Notes: generated by a model from the sequence alone, not told the origin. A DNA stretch of 64,000 nucleotides from Hypomesus transpacificus (GCF_021917145.1 NC_061071.1:383375-447374), one strand, 5' to 3'. Positions 37,991 through 49,499 are shown, counted from the first letter of the stretch. Numbers and translations: made by a program.

Positions 37991-38580
37991 CTGTGGCAGT
38001 GGTGATGTCTGACACTCTTCTGAACTCCAGTTCATTTCTTTACTGTCATCCATCTCAGGGTAAAACACATCTCCACTGTTTGCTGCCACCATCTCATCTA
38101 TCTTGTTCAGCAGCTCAGGGACCTGAGTGCTATCAACTTTGTTCTTATAGTTGAGGACATGATACCTGTTCCCACATTTCTCAACAAGCCACTGGAGGGC
38201 CTTCCCTTCTCTCTCAATGTGCTGCTCAATGGTTGTGTCTCCCAGACGGTCCCCATGAGTGAACAGCACTATAGACTGTGACTCCAGACTCTCTCACTGA
38301 GAAGCTGCAGGTGTCCCACAACTGATCTCTCTTTCTTTGTCAATGAGGCATCCAGCTGTATGACCAGGAGGAGAGTGTGGGGTCCCTGAGGACACAGAGA
38401 CACACTGCGTACTATCTCCTGTTTAACCAGTTCAGTAGTGTACTGTAGGGTGATTCCTCCACCATCCTGGAGTGTCAACCACAGTGACCTGCCTCCCTGC
38501 TACTTCTCCCTGTCTCTTCACACACTGAGCAGTGGTATTCCGGTCAAACTCCTCTCTTCCCAGAATGGTGTTTCCTGATG
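36323..38580 (-). pseudogene. AIG1 (GIMAP-type GTPase)-FIIND-CARD gene, GTPase part broken
   Basis: On the minus strand an AIG1 GTPase fragment, a FIIND (ZU5-UPA) and a CARD follow one another. AIG1: GNTILGREEFDRNTTAQC and the G3 motif VVDTPG (38465-38479), then ITLQYTTELVKQEIVRSVSL with LLLVIQLDASLTKKER in a second frame, then [20 protein letters not shown] and [11 protein letters not shown] in a third. So there are indels near 38448-38464 and 38268-38275. A further frame change separates the AIG1 linker from FIIND near 37990-38040. The P-loop (GxxGxGKS), expected just before GNTILG, is absent: sequence beyond 38580 is unrelated. Frames of the neighbouring genes are almost all clean, so simple sequencing error is a poor explanation for all of this. 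It may be a truncated pseudogene, or an intact FIIND-CARD gene with a decayed 5' part. Confidence 0.8.
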
Positions 38581-39202
38581 AACATTATATCCTGAAAATA
38601 CTGCTAACATCCCTTGCCAGCAGAGAACCCCCCCTCCTCACATGACTTATAGATGACACTAAGATTACATAAACAAGCCGACCTAGGCTGACCATTATCA
38701 TACTAGAGGTGCAATGAATGTGTTTCTGTGTTGAGTGAATTATATGGTCAAGCCTAGGGTCAGAGAACTCTGTAGGTTTCCACGCACACACTGTCCCTGG
38801 GATCGATCATATTAACAGCTGGTATGCAGAGGAGGGGACTTCTCTCCATTAAATGGTTATACCTGATAATTTGTGAACCAGACAAACTTTGTATTGTGAT
38901 CAGACTTTGTCTCCTTGCTGGCAAGCATTGAACTATTGTACTTTCTTTGAATCCGACGACTCTGTGCATTACTTGAGAAATTATCTTAACAACAGGAGAC
39001 TTGCAAAGGATCTTCCATGAACATCATGAACATGATAGCATCAGTGGACCAGAAGTAGTAGTGTGCAGTATTGGAGCATGTCAAGCCTACTTCCTTTTAT
39101 AAGTGTACTTCTTATTACGCGGGTGGGTGGATCTGAGGCTGCCTCCGCCAGTCTGTCAAATCAACTCTCCGCCAAGCGACCCGTCCTCCTCTGACTCTGA
39201 AA

Positions 39203-39512
39203 CAGGGGCGAATCTAGGTTCACACTTTTGGGGGGGGGCTAAGCCCATAGATAAAACCTATTATTTTTCCTGTGACCCAGCAAAACTAGGGGGGTCTGGG
39301 GGCGTGTTCCCCCAGAGGACATTTTTGAAAATATCCTTTTAAATAGTGTCTTCTAGTGGGTTTTAGAAAGAGAAATGAACACATTTACATTTAAAATTTG
39401 AAAGAAAAACAAAATTAAAATTTTTATTTTATACATATATAAAGAATTTGGGGGGGCTAATGAAACTTTGGGGGCTCCAGCCCCCCCCGAAATAGGGCTA
39501 GATACGCCCATG
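39203..39512. mobile_element. Non-autonomous hAT-type element with 8-bp target duplication
   Basis: A 310-bp element whose ends are inverted (CAGGGGCGAATCTAGG at the left, complement of CATGGGCGTATCTAGC at the right), flanked by the perfect 8-bp duplication ctctgaaa (39195-39202 and 39513-39520). It carries no coding frame. The 8-bp duplication and CAGGGGCG-type terminus are hallmarks of hAT transposons. Confidence 0.85.
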
Positions 39513-40077
39513 CTCTGAAAGTGAACTGCAGTGAACTTGAAACAAACCTACTAAACCAACGTTGGCAGCGAGTATTACATTGCATGGGATGCAATCCAAC
39601 ACCACTCCTCAAGTAGCCTGGTCCTAACCAGAACTATTTCATTTGTAAAGACTCCGTCATTTCATTTGTACAGAAGCAAAATCCAAATTGAGCGGAAGTA
39701 CGTAGTAGGGTGCCCTCCTACGTACTTCCTCAATTTTCATTCATGTTAATATATATCAGGGTTGCCTACGTTTCCAAAAACCTTGGAGTGAGATTTGCTG
39801 GGGCCAACCACCTTTTTCTCTCCTCCTATCTCCTCATGTTATGCTGTAACATTTCTAGTTGGCACCGTAAATGGCTGCCTAGGTAGGCACTCCTGCCAAG
39901 GTAAATTCCTTGTCTGTGCAAACTTTTATGGCGAATAAACACCAATTCTGATTCATGAAGAAAGGGACATCCTCAGTTTTTTCATTCATTCAATATTTTG
40001 CATACTAATAAATAAATGTATTAATTGTTATCCGGTGAAATTAGGGATTTATTAGCAAGGGGATTTTACACTTTTGC

Positions 40078-40558
40078 AAGGCACTGTGTTCATGTCACAT
40101 TGTCATTGGGGGCTGAGCACCCCTAAAGGTCTGATCGCCCCTGATCTGGGTTCTTGAGCTATGAAACTGACAACGTGGTCTCTGCCTCTTGTGTCTTGAG
40201 TCCTGTCTGTTTCCCCCGCACCCTACAGACCCCACCACCCATAGCCAAGGGGTCTGAGAAATAATTAGCCATAAATTATAACATTGTTAAGTTAAAAACA
40301 TAAAAAATCCATTATAATCTACAGATAGGGACCATTTGCATCAATAAAACAAATATTGACACGATACCTTTTTTATGCCAGCCGAGGGCGCCAAACTAAA
40401 AATTCCCTCAAAATCTCGAAAATTCCGCCCCTCTCTTCATACCGCCCCGGCCAGCTGCCCGGTTTGCCCATGCTTAGAACCGCCCCTGAAGGGTGTGCTG
40501 AATGGGTGTTACGATTATGCGGGGTCCCTGGCCCCCAAAGGTTTGAGAACCCCTGGCC
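40078..40558. mobile_element. Fragments of hAT-type elements (nested termini)
   Basis: Three outward-facing ends lie close together: ctgatcgcccctg near 40143, agaaccgcccctg near 40488 and gtttgagaacccctg near 40557. Read on the minus strand these are CAGGGGCGATCAG, CAGGGGCGGTTCT and CAGGGGTTCTCAAAC. Matching left ends are not found, so the elements are truncated or nested. Confidence 0.55.
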
Positions 40559-40642
40559 TAGAGTACAAGTAAATAAGACAGAAATGCAATGAACACCCGC
40601 AAATTTGAATATAAAAGAACGTTTCCCTTTCACACCACGTCC

Positions 40643-40913
40643 TAAATAAAACTTGAATAAGGCTCAGATTTGAATAAATTCTATATTTCAGTTAGACAAC
40701 AGGAAACAAAAAAAATCCACAGAAACTAGAAACTGTTTCACGTACACCACACAGCTGAGATGTTGGAGGAGGTGACAGAACGAGAGGAATGTATCACGTA
40801 CTAATGTGCAGCGCTGGGAAAGTATGGAATGATACAGGATTAAACACAGGCATCAGTCACAGCAGACCATGCAGCACACGGATAATGAGTGCATGCAGAT
40901 GAGTGTGTCGTCA
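40643..40913 (+). repeat. Direct duplication flanking adgrg7, copy A
   Basis: About 270 bp sharing long blocks with 48981-49267 in the same orientation. Shared landmarks are aataaggctcagat, ccacacagctgagatgttgg, gctgggaaagtatggaatga and tgcagatgagtgtgtc. This copy lies just beyond the adgrg7 poly(A) signal. Confidence 0.9.
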
Positions 40914-40996
40914 TTGCTTAATCAATGCATTGAGTCTGCAACTGTCGTTATGTGCATTGCACATCCACTTCTGAACAACTGGAACAACAGTTCCAG

Positions 40997-41002
40997 TTTA
41001 TT
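40997..41002 (-). terminator. adgrg7: adgrg7 poly(A) signal candidate
   Basis: AATAAA on the minus strand about 220 nt after the adgrg7 stop codon at 41223-41225. It is the nearest canonical signal. Confidence 0.5.
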
Positions 41003-41222
41003 CACTATCAAACAAATATTCAAAAGGATGCAATTGGTTTAAAACATATAAGCTAACAATACAGATAGCAATACTGCCCAGACAATTTGTTTACGCACGT
41101 ACACAAGGTAAACACCAGAAAGTACATGTCTGTGTGCAGAACAGGGGAACAGTAGTGATGATGGAGTAAAGAGAGAATTATTTCGTAAACTTATAGTTCA
41201 CTGGTAAGTATAGCGGTATTTC

Positions 41223-44200
41223 TTATAATTGGCGGTCTAATACTGTGTCTGCTGAAACAGACAGTTTAGACTGGCTAGAGCTAAATGTATCCAGTTCTTT
41301 GAAGGAATCGATGGTATTTCTGTTTTTGTGTTTAAACCGTAGAGTGTAACTTTCGATATGGCGGCCGATAGGAAGATCCAACATCTTTTGCCTGAAGATG
41401 GACGTTCTTGCTACGAACAGTATGAAAATCTGAAGTCCCTGTGAACGACAAAAAAATAGAGATGGCGAATGGTTCTGAATCTTTTTAGGTTTACATTATT
41501 TATAGGTCTTCATTATATGAGCTGTTACTGTTCTATGGTTTGTTCAGACAGGATTATTGGGCAGTTGCCACAACACGGTTAGTGAGTTTTCCATGTCACT
41601 TATCTCACAATTGTTTATGGGGGCCGAAACAGTCACTACCAAGCGTGTGCATACAGTACATAGGCATCAGGGGCATTTTGGATGTTTTCATCACACATTT
41701 GACAGAGCTTGTCCCCAGGGATGTCCCCTATGTACTGCCTGTCTAACTCAATGAGAACACAGGTAACAAACACAGGTAACTACCGTTACCAAATACGTTA
41801 CCAAGGCTTTACTGACATCTAGTGGAGTTTTCACAGCACATACGACTCTAAGTATGAACTAATAGTAGGTTAATCTTTTATACCTGTGTGGTGGTACACA
41901 GGCAGAAGACAATGCTCAGGATGAAGTGCATGTTCTTGTTTGGTATGATGAGCATCAGGTAGCCTATTATCCAGGACAGACCCAGCACCACTGATAATGA
42001 GAAACTACTCAGAAGTTTTTTCTTGTTGGAGGACTGTTTAGTGCTGTGGAGAAAATAATAAAAGCTTACAGCAGATAGTAGAGCACTCAAAACATACAAG
42101 TACAATAAAAAACGTTTTTACAAGCCCTTCGACTATGAGGATTTGTTTACGTATGATAGCAGTTAGCTACATCATCGGTACCTGGTTAATTCCGGGTCGG
42201 TCCTGCAGGTTTTGTAGCTAAAATAGCATAGGATAACTGTGTTAAAGATCAGAATTAGAGCCACTGGGATGAGGAACCCCCAGAACATTGGCTTTGCAAA
42301 GTCAAACTGCCCCTCTTGGTTTACAGCAGCAAGCCAGCAACTGGAGGGGGAAAAGGAAGTAGTTTGTTGTTGATGTAAAGTACTGTGAACATCTACCTCT
42401 ATGTGTTTTGTACTGTAGTATAATATGTATTAGGATATGCTATGGAAGCAAATCAGTGACATCATGTTGTGAATTTAAAAAGCATTGAATACTTAATATA
42501 TACCACCTAATTTGCTGGTTTTGAATTCACCTCTTCAGATTGAAATATACATTTATTTAAATGTTCAAAAATTCCAATCCAGAATTCAAGGTTCGGAAAT
42601 TCAGGTTCCTCAAATTCAAACAGTAAAATTCAGATCCCAAAAATTAAATTAAATAACATTCAGGCTTCAGGAATTCAAACACAACAAAATTCAGGCTGCT
42701 CAAATTCAAATGGTGGAATTCAGATCCCCAAAATTCGAACCTGTTTTTTCTAAACAGATTTGCTTGCATACTATTCTTTCTTTGTCCTGGTAGTGTAATA
42801 ATACAGTAAAAGGAACAGTAAAAGCTATGACAGATTACTTATTAAATGTTGGCAGTTTAGTGGATTAAGTAATAATGAAACAACCACAAAAAAAAGAAGA
42901 GGTTTCAATTTACAATTCTTCCCGTCGGTAGTTTAATGGATTGTCCACTCTGTAGGTGACTCCCAACGTGATGGAAACGATAAGAGCAGGAACTCCTGGG
43001 AGAGAGAAGACAGTCTTGGTACACTCTAGCACTTTCAAGGATCATGTTGTTTAATGGTAATTTATTTAATAACATGCTCTTCTGGTTCTACCCATTGGCA
43101 CTTATTTGCTTTTCACAATGTATGCTTCATGTTTTGGCTTCCCACAATGTGTTTGGGGCTATCTTGTTGTTCATGATCATTGACCTATACCTTTTTGTAA
43201 AGCTCTTTCTTGTAAGTAGTTTTGGACAAAAGCGTCAGCTAAATTAATAAATGTAAATGTTGTGACTGTGTTGTCACAGGCCTGCTGCAGCACCCTGAAG
43301 TCCACCTGTCCCCCTGCCTGCGTCTCTGCAGAGGGTGTAACCCATAATGATTTTAGGGTGTTTGTCTAAGCTTTTTGTAAAGACTGCACAGTGAAGAGGT
43401 CATACATAGTGGTGTGGGGGGAGCACTAATCTTTGCTGTTTGTTGGACATTTTTTCAAGTAGTAGTATGAAGTTGAATACTTAAGTTAACAACAGTTACC
43501 CCCCCCCCCCTCCCCCTCTCAAAGAACAACAACATAGGTACGGTGACAAACAGTACTTTCTACTTTGTTACTTCATGCCGCTACCTACGTACCCCATCCA
43601 GTCACCACGGTGATAGTGGGGAGGTAGGATGGGGGTCTCCTCAGGGGGTTCCAGAGCAGGAGGAACATGTGACAGGCATAGAGAGAGTTCCAGACAAAGG
43701 TGGCCATCAGGAAGTACTGCAGTAAGACTGCCACGGCAGTGCAGGGTCCGTGGTCTGGGTCGATGTGCAGGTCAGAGGAAGGCATGACGTTGGCGTCCAA
43801 GTCTTCAGGTTCATGGGACTGTGGGTCGGTGTTGTTGATCCCCAGCAGGAAGAGGAGGGTGAAGATGAGGAGGCTGACACAAAGGCTCACCATCAGGATT
43901 GCTGGGCTGCTGTTACCGGATTTCCTGGGAAACGCACCAATTTAAGAAGTCAACGTAACAATTTGCTCTCTACGGAAGTTGCTTTCTTGAGGGTTGCCAA
44001 ATCACGGTACAGCAAAGATCCCGTTAATTTAATCTCACCTGGTCATGACGTAAAAAACTATTGTGATAACCAAGCCCACAACAGACATGGAACACCCCAG
44101 ATAGGTAATCCAGTCCAGGGCTTCAGAGTAGACATATTCAACCCTGTAGGACTAGAGGAGGAGAGAAAAATAAACAACTATGACATTCCAAAGTGCTTTA

Positions 44201-47200
44201 AATGTTATAGGGTTGTTTGATTTGTATGTGAGTAGTTCACAGCTGAGGGCAGTAAAGACAGAGGTGAGAGAGGACTTGCCATTAGCGCAGCAAAGTTGGT
44301 GGTATGATTGCAAACACAACGCAGGGCCTCAGAGGAAACGTTGACTTTGGAGCACCCTTCTGTGCTCCATTCACTTTTGTTGTAGTTCCAGAACACGCAT
44401 GCAAAGTCGTAGAGGGTTGTGGTGGGGACATTCTGAGAACAGAAACAAGTCACTTTGTCATCACCGTAGCCGGAGAACCAAACACAAATAGACATTTAGA
44501 TTTGTGGGTGAAATGGATGAATGCTGTTGTACAGTTGGTATACTAGGACTTCCTTGTTCCACTGTTAAAAGGAACAAAGAAACACTGTATTTACACAGCA
44601 GTTTACATTTTACATTTACATGTATTCATTTATCAGATGCTTTTATCCAAAGCGACCTACAAGAAAGAGCCTTACAAAAAGTGCAGAGGTCAATGAATGA
44701 TCATAAACACAAGATAGCCCCAAAAACATTGCGGGTAGCCAAAACATGAAGCATGCATTGTGAAAAGCAAATAAGCGCTAATGGGTAGAACAAGAAGATT
44801 AGTAGTTTAACAAATTACAGTTAAACAGCATGATCCTCGAAAGTGCTACAGCGTACCTGGAGGAAAGCAAGCAACAATAATATAATTCAGTTCTGTTTCT
44901 TCCAGCCTCCACGAATTATGAATAAGTGTCATGACTCTGCTGTATCAAGCAAAGCTAATCTAAAACACGGGTCTGCAGGGAATCTTACAACTGGCTTGAA
45001 GACCATTTCCACGTGGTCGACCCCCATCCTTCCAGCTCCTTTCACATTTCCCGAGATGACCCTTCTACGACTGCCCAAGAGGGCTCTGAAATCCCTTGAC
45101 TTGAAGAACCTGTCGTTCTGGTAGAGCACAAAGCCAACAGAGATGCTAGAACTTTGATGCCGCATTCCTGAGGGGACGAGGCCCAGTTTGTAGAGGAAAA
45201 GAAAAGGAGGGAGAAATTAGAGTTGTATTTTATCTACTCGATTGTGTATTGTGGTAGATTTAGTTTACTATGTCTCATAGGAAGTGTGTGATAAGCACAA
45301 GGAAACTGTAAGGGGGTTGATGGTGAATCTACTGTATGACGTTAGGTCCACTGTCAGCTCACCTGGTGATAATCTAATGAATACCTGGACATCAGTGGCC
45401 TCTCCATTGTCAGACCCAAGTTCAGACGCATTGGTATTCAGTCTAATTCTATCAGCAGAAAAATTACTAGATAATCCTGGAGAAGGGGGAAATTATTGTG
45501 TTGATCATTTAATTGGAATCTAAAAAATGTTGACAGCAAATGTATCTGCAAATGTGGATGAACAACGCCTTTTTCCCATCAACCTGTTTGTGCAGAGAAC
45601 TGGACGCCGACTATGTTGTTACTGGTTAGTACGACAGACTGGACCGCGAGGTTGGGCTGGACCACTAGAGATGTGTTGTCTGACCCCAGTGAGATATTCT
45701 GTAAACTTTCAGTTAGTCTGTGGGAAAATCAGAGGTAGAGAGACAAAATTACCTCACAAGAAAAACGTTACCGTAATGTGGCCTTCTCTCTGGTCACTTA
45801 AGCATGTCTGGATGATTCAAAAGATGTCCGCTACATGAGTCATATGTAAATTATGCAATGCACATTACCTTTTACCAGACGTCTCTGCTTCACTGTCCGG
45901 TACAGAAGCATCCAGCAGCTGACTAACAGTGGTCAATGCTGCCACGGCAACTGCCTGCAATAATACCAGACCACCACAGTTAGCTTTGAAGAATAGAATA
46001 GTGGAAAGTTTCTTTTTTTCACGTATTATCTCTCTTTCTCTGGTATATACTGTTTGTATATAGTAGATAAAACCAATGTAAATATGCAGCATGAATACAT
46101 ATAGCCTCATTGTTAGAATTGATGTTGTGTTGAGGTTTTTAAACACTGCACCTCTGAGATATTGGAAGACCTTTCAAGGAGGGTGTTGGTGATGTCAATC
46201 GCCTTGGTAACATTATCAGCTGTTAGAGTCTCCGGATTTGACGTCAGAATCTGAGCACTACTCGCTAACTGCAGCAAATTAGCTGTGCTGGTTAGCTAAG
46301 GGGATCAAAACAAAATAATGTATGTAGTTATATACTGTACAGGCATTTAGATTGTTAGATTGTCCCATTAGGTTTAAAAAGAGAGTCACCGTTTATATTG
46401 GGAATTGTTCTATTTAAATTTGACTTACATTTCCCTGAATGTTGCTGAGAGTTATGTCACACTTTAAGACATTTGGGGCATCAAACTTTGGAGTCCCATA
46501 TTGACCGGTACACCTTGCTGAAGCTCTTGGCACATTCCCTGTTGGTGATAAAACAGAAAATAGTGAATTTGTTATCAAGAATGTCATGTAGAGATATTGA
46601 TGTTAGACAAAAATGGGGCAATGCAGTAGAGTGAATTGGGTAATCTGGCAATTTTTTGGCATTGATTTTCTCATCTGAGCTTTCTGATTTACTAGTGCCT
46701 TGACCCTTTCTGTGACACCACGACACCATCATGTTTTGTGATTTCATATACAATTTGCATCCATGCTAAACCTACAGTTAAAGTTCTGTGGACTAGACAT
46801 TTTCATAGCAGGGAAGAAAATGCTCTGAAGTTTAAGTGTCCCACATAACCCAAATTCACCCTTCGAGGAAAACCGACAAATCCTTTATCTTACCACTAGA
46901 TGTATTAGGTCCACACTTCTGCTTAGAATAACTGAACCAACCGATGATAGTTCTTGGGAAAGTAAACCCTTGAATGGTTTCTTCCATGCAGATATTTTCT
47001 GAGAGATTTAAATGTGGTACATCGGTTTATATCAAACACAGAGCAGAACATACCTGTGATAACAAGATAACTAAGAACATGTTTAGAACAGCAGAGCCAG
47101 GCGAAGGTGCCATCACAGCCGTGGCAGTTTAGACCCACCTATTGAGCAGTTTCTTCCAGTCCATTCAACTGGACAGACACAGAATCCATTCTGTAGCTCA

Positions 47201-47792
47201 CCTCCATTGGTGCAGCTCAGAAGAAGGTGGGTTGTTTGGATGGCGGTGGTGGAAAGAGTGCTGGTGGTGGGGGCAGTGGTGGACGCAGATGTAGCATTGA
47301 TGGAGGAGCTGGGAATGGTAGTATTTGTGGGGATGGTGGTAGAGATGGTGGGTGGGGGAGTTGCAAGGTCAGTAGTGTTTGCAGAGACAGGCACAAGTGT
47401 GGTTATGTGTTGAAAAAACACTGTAAAAAAAAACAAAAGCCAAGAAAAATGATCCATCAGAAACGTGGTCAACTATGTCATGGACATTGTCATGTCATAT
47501 CAACAATGTCAACAAAGTTGTTGTCATGTCAACTATGTCATGGACCAGAATCCCTCCAACAAATCATTCAAGGCTCTCAAATTTCATGCATTCGCGCATT
47601 TCAGAGATTTATCACGCTGAAAAATTTAAAAAGCTAATCAGAAAACATCACAAGCCTTTCATATCAATACAAAACCCTTGATTTTCGCAAAACCAGACAG
47701 CCTTGCACTTTAGTTCAACCTGTGTGTAGTAGGCCTATAACATTTTAAGTCTTACCTATGATGAAAATGAATGAAAACCGCATGTCCTTCAT
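41223..47792 (-). CDS. adgrg7: adgrg7 (GPR128), adhesion G protein-coupled receptor
   Basis: Coding exons (minus strand): 47792-47756, 47420-47139, 46998-46894, 46538-46429, 46295-46152, 45954-45869, 45717-45584, 45476-45363, 45167-44989, 44432-44280, 44151-44039, 43924-43593, 42995-42914, 42340-42182, 42043-41884, 41438-41223. They total 2406 nt, 801 residues plus stop, close to the human length. Order: signal peptide (1-26), Ser/Thr-rich mucin-like stretch (27-78), EGF-like segment with four Cys (82-104), GAIN region (SAQILTSNPETLTADN, SVGFVLYQNDRFFKS), GPS with CVCNHTTNFAALM (436-448), seven-transmembrane domain and a Ser-rich tail. GLQIFILFVARTSIF opens the terminal exon. The intron after the GPS exon uses a GC donor. 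Ligand unknown; ADGRG7 is known as an intestinal orphan receptor. Confidence 0.96.
42580..42745 (+). repeat. Degenerate AATTCA-rich repeat in an adgrg7 intron
   Basis: Diverged copies of a roughly 50-60 nt unit built from aattcaggttcctcaaattc-like blocks (caggctgctcaaattcaaat, aattcagatccccaaaatt). No coding content. Confidence 0.6.
43197..43259 (+). mobile_element. SINE tail fragment
   Basis: Reads gtaagtagttttggacaaaa then gcgtcagctaaatta and aatgtaaatgt, the degenerate 3' part of the SINE family at 13 kb. It lies in an adgrg7 intron. Confidence 0.6.
44603..44670 (-). mobile_element. SINE tail fragment, minus orientation
   Basis: ttttacatttacatgtattc then atcagatgcttttatccaaa and gcgacctacaagaaag match the complement of the SINE 3' end. 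It lies in the adgrg7 intron before the GPS exon. Confidence 0.65.
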
Positions 47793-47944
47793 CTCAAAAA
47801 GCTTTGAGATCAGCCTTCAGCAGTCCTGTGGTGAAGTAGCACACCAACTCTTGAGGTAAAACTAAAACTCCAAACATAGTGCCAGTTCATGTTTGTAATG
47901 CGTTATCAGTGTCAGTCAAATACTTCAGTATTTTGTGGTCAAGC

Positions 47945-48663
47945 TAGAGGTGTCACCAACACGGTGCCCGCGGGCACCAGGTCGCTCACAGGTCCGCCTG
48001 CAGGGCTGTTCTAAAAATAGCACCAGTGAGCAGCGTCTAAAATTGTATTTTATTCTGTTGCTATTCTTTTTTAATCACACTTAGCATTCATATAGATTTG
48101 AAAATGTCAATATCTTAAAATAAATAAATGTTTTTATTGATAAAAGTAAAAAACAGCGTGTGTCTCATTTGCGGGGCTAATGTGGCCACGGCAAAGCGGC
48201 ACAATGTGGAGAGACACTTCACCTGTCACAAGCTACCATGTTAACTACCCATCGGGTAGCGTGCTACGGGCAGTTTACCTGATTAAGTTGGCCCGGCCTC
48301 CACCCAACCATATAGACTAATAATCGTTTGTGCTGCAATTATTTTTGTTTGTGCTGTTTTGCAGAATGTAGAAGTTATCATCTGAAAATTTGAACAATTG
48401 CTGAGATAAATAGAAATAAAGTGTTGAATATTGATATGATCTGTTTCCCACCTAAGTCATTGTTGATAGTTATTGTGAGCAATCATTAACATGATCAGTG
48501 TCTTGACATAGATGAGTATCATTAATCATGATATAGGCCTATAACTAAAGGTAAACTGAGCAAATGTGTCATTTTTAGAAGAGTGTATCAAACTGGTAGC
48601 CCTTCGCATGACTCAATACCCATGAAGTAGCTCTCAGTTTCAAAAAAAGTTGGTGACCCGTTA
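47945..48663. mobile_element. Decayed hAT-type element with BED-finger remnant
   Basis: The left end (aggtgtcaccaacacggtgc) and right end (aaaagttggtgacccg) contain inverted GTCACCAAC motifs. The left-end sequence cgcgggcaccaggtcgc and the right-end block ggtagcccttcgcatgact look like a widely dispersed fish hAT-like repeat. The interior keeps only one short coding piece, listed separately. No clear target duplication is visible. Confidence 0.65.
48146..48244 (+). pseudogene. BED-type zinc finger fragment of a hAT transposase
   Basis: The plus strand reads VKNSVCLICGANVATAKRHN then VERHFTCHKLPC and a stop. The spacing of the two Cys and two His fits the BED zinc finger found at the N terminus of hAT transposases and of domesticated relatives. 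There is no downstream catalytic region. Confidence 0.7.
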
Positions 48664-48980
48664 CTTAAATTAATAGCGCCATCTACTGGGTAAGGGTTGC
48701 AACATAATATTCTAACTCAAAACCCCTATTAAATCTTGTGCGAGGCCTACTCGAGGAGTGGTCAATGTATCCATGTGACATAAGAACATCCATTATGTTG
48801 GATTAACAGAGTTTATCCAAAGACGGAAATGAGCCCACAGTGCAATCACTGCGATAGCTGTTTGAAAGACACACAAACATGTGCAATGTTAGCTTCGCTA
48901 ATAACGTGCTTCCACCTACAAAATTCACATCTCCTGTAGCTGCAATGTATAATGTTTTATTAGGGATGCAGGCAGTGGAT

Positions 48981-49267
48981 AAATAAAAACACTTTTAATA
49001 AGGCTCAGATCCTAATTCAATATCAGCTTTCAGTTAAACAACAAGAAACAAAAACATTCCACAGAAAGTAGACACAGAAACTAATTCCCTTAAAAAACTG
49101 TTTTCACTACACCACACAGCTGAGATGTTGGAGGAGGTGACAGAATGAGAGGAATGTATTGCCTACTCATGGTAGCGCTGGGAAAGTATGGAATGATACA
49201 GGAATAAATAAGGGCGTCTGTCACAGCAGGCAGATAATAACGAGTGGTTATGCAGATGAGTGTGTCC
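48981..49267 (+). repeat. Direct duplication flanking adgrg7, copy B
   Basis: Diverged partner of 40643-40913 in the same orientation, about 8.3 kb away, upstream of the adgrg7 start. Small indels distinguish the copies, for example in the stretch after cacagaaa. Confidence 0.9.
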
Positions 49268-49499
49268 TTGCATATTTAATTGAACCCAAGTACACCTAAA
49301 ACACACGTTCCTTTGAGTGGTCAGTTGGAGACTGACGAGGCGATCTCAACAAACCTAGCCTAATCTTGCGTTTGGATTGCACTCATGATGCAAAAATTCC
49401 CTTAACAAACGAGATAAATCAAACATACACACAACATATAAAAACACAATGCTAAAAGTCTTCACATGTTACGGGATGGTGTTTCCCTCTGCCTAGACA

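Noticed and set aside
40373..40633. 86-codon frame near 40.5 kb
   Set aside because: Falls in hAT-element termini; no homology beyond the repeat.
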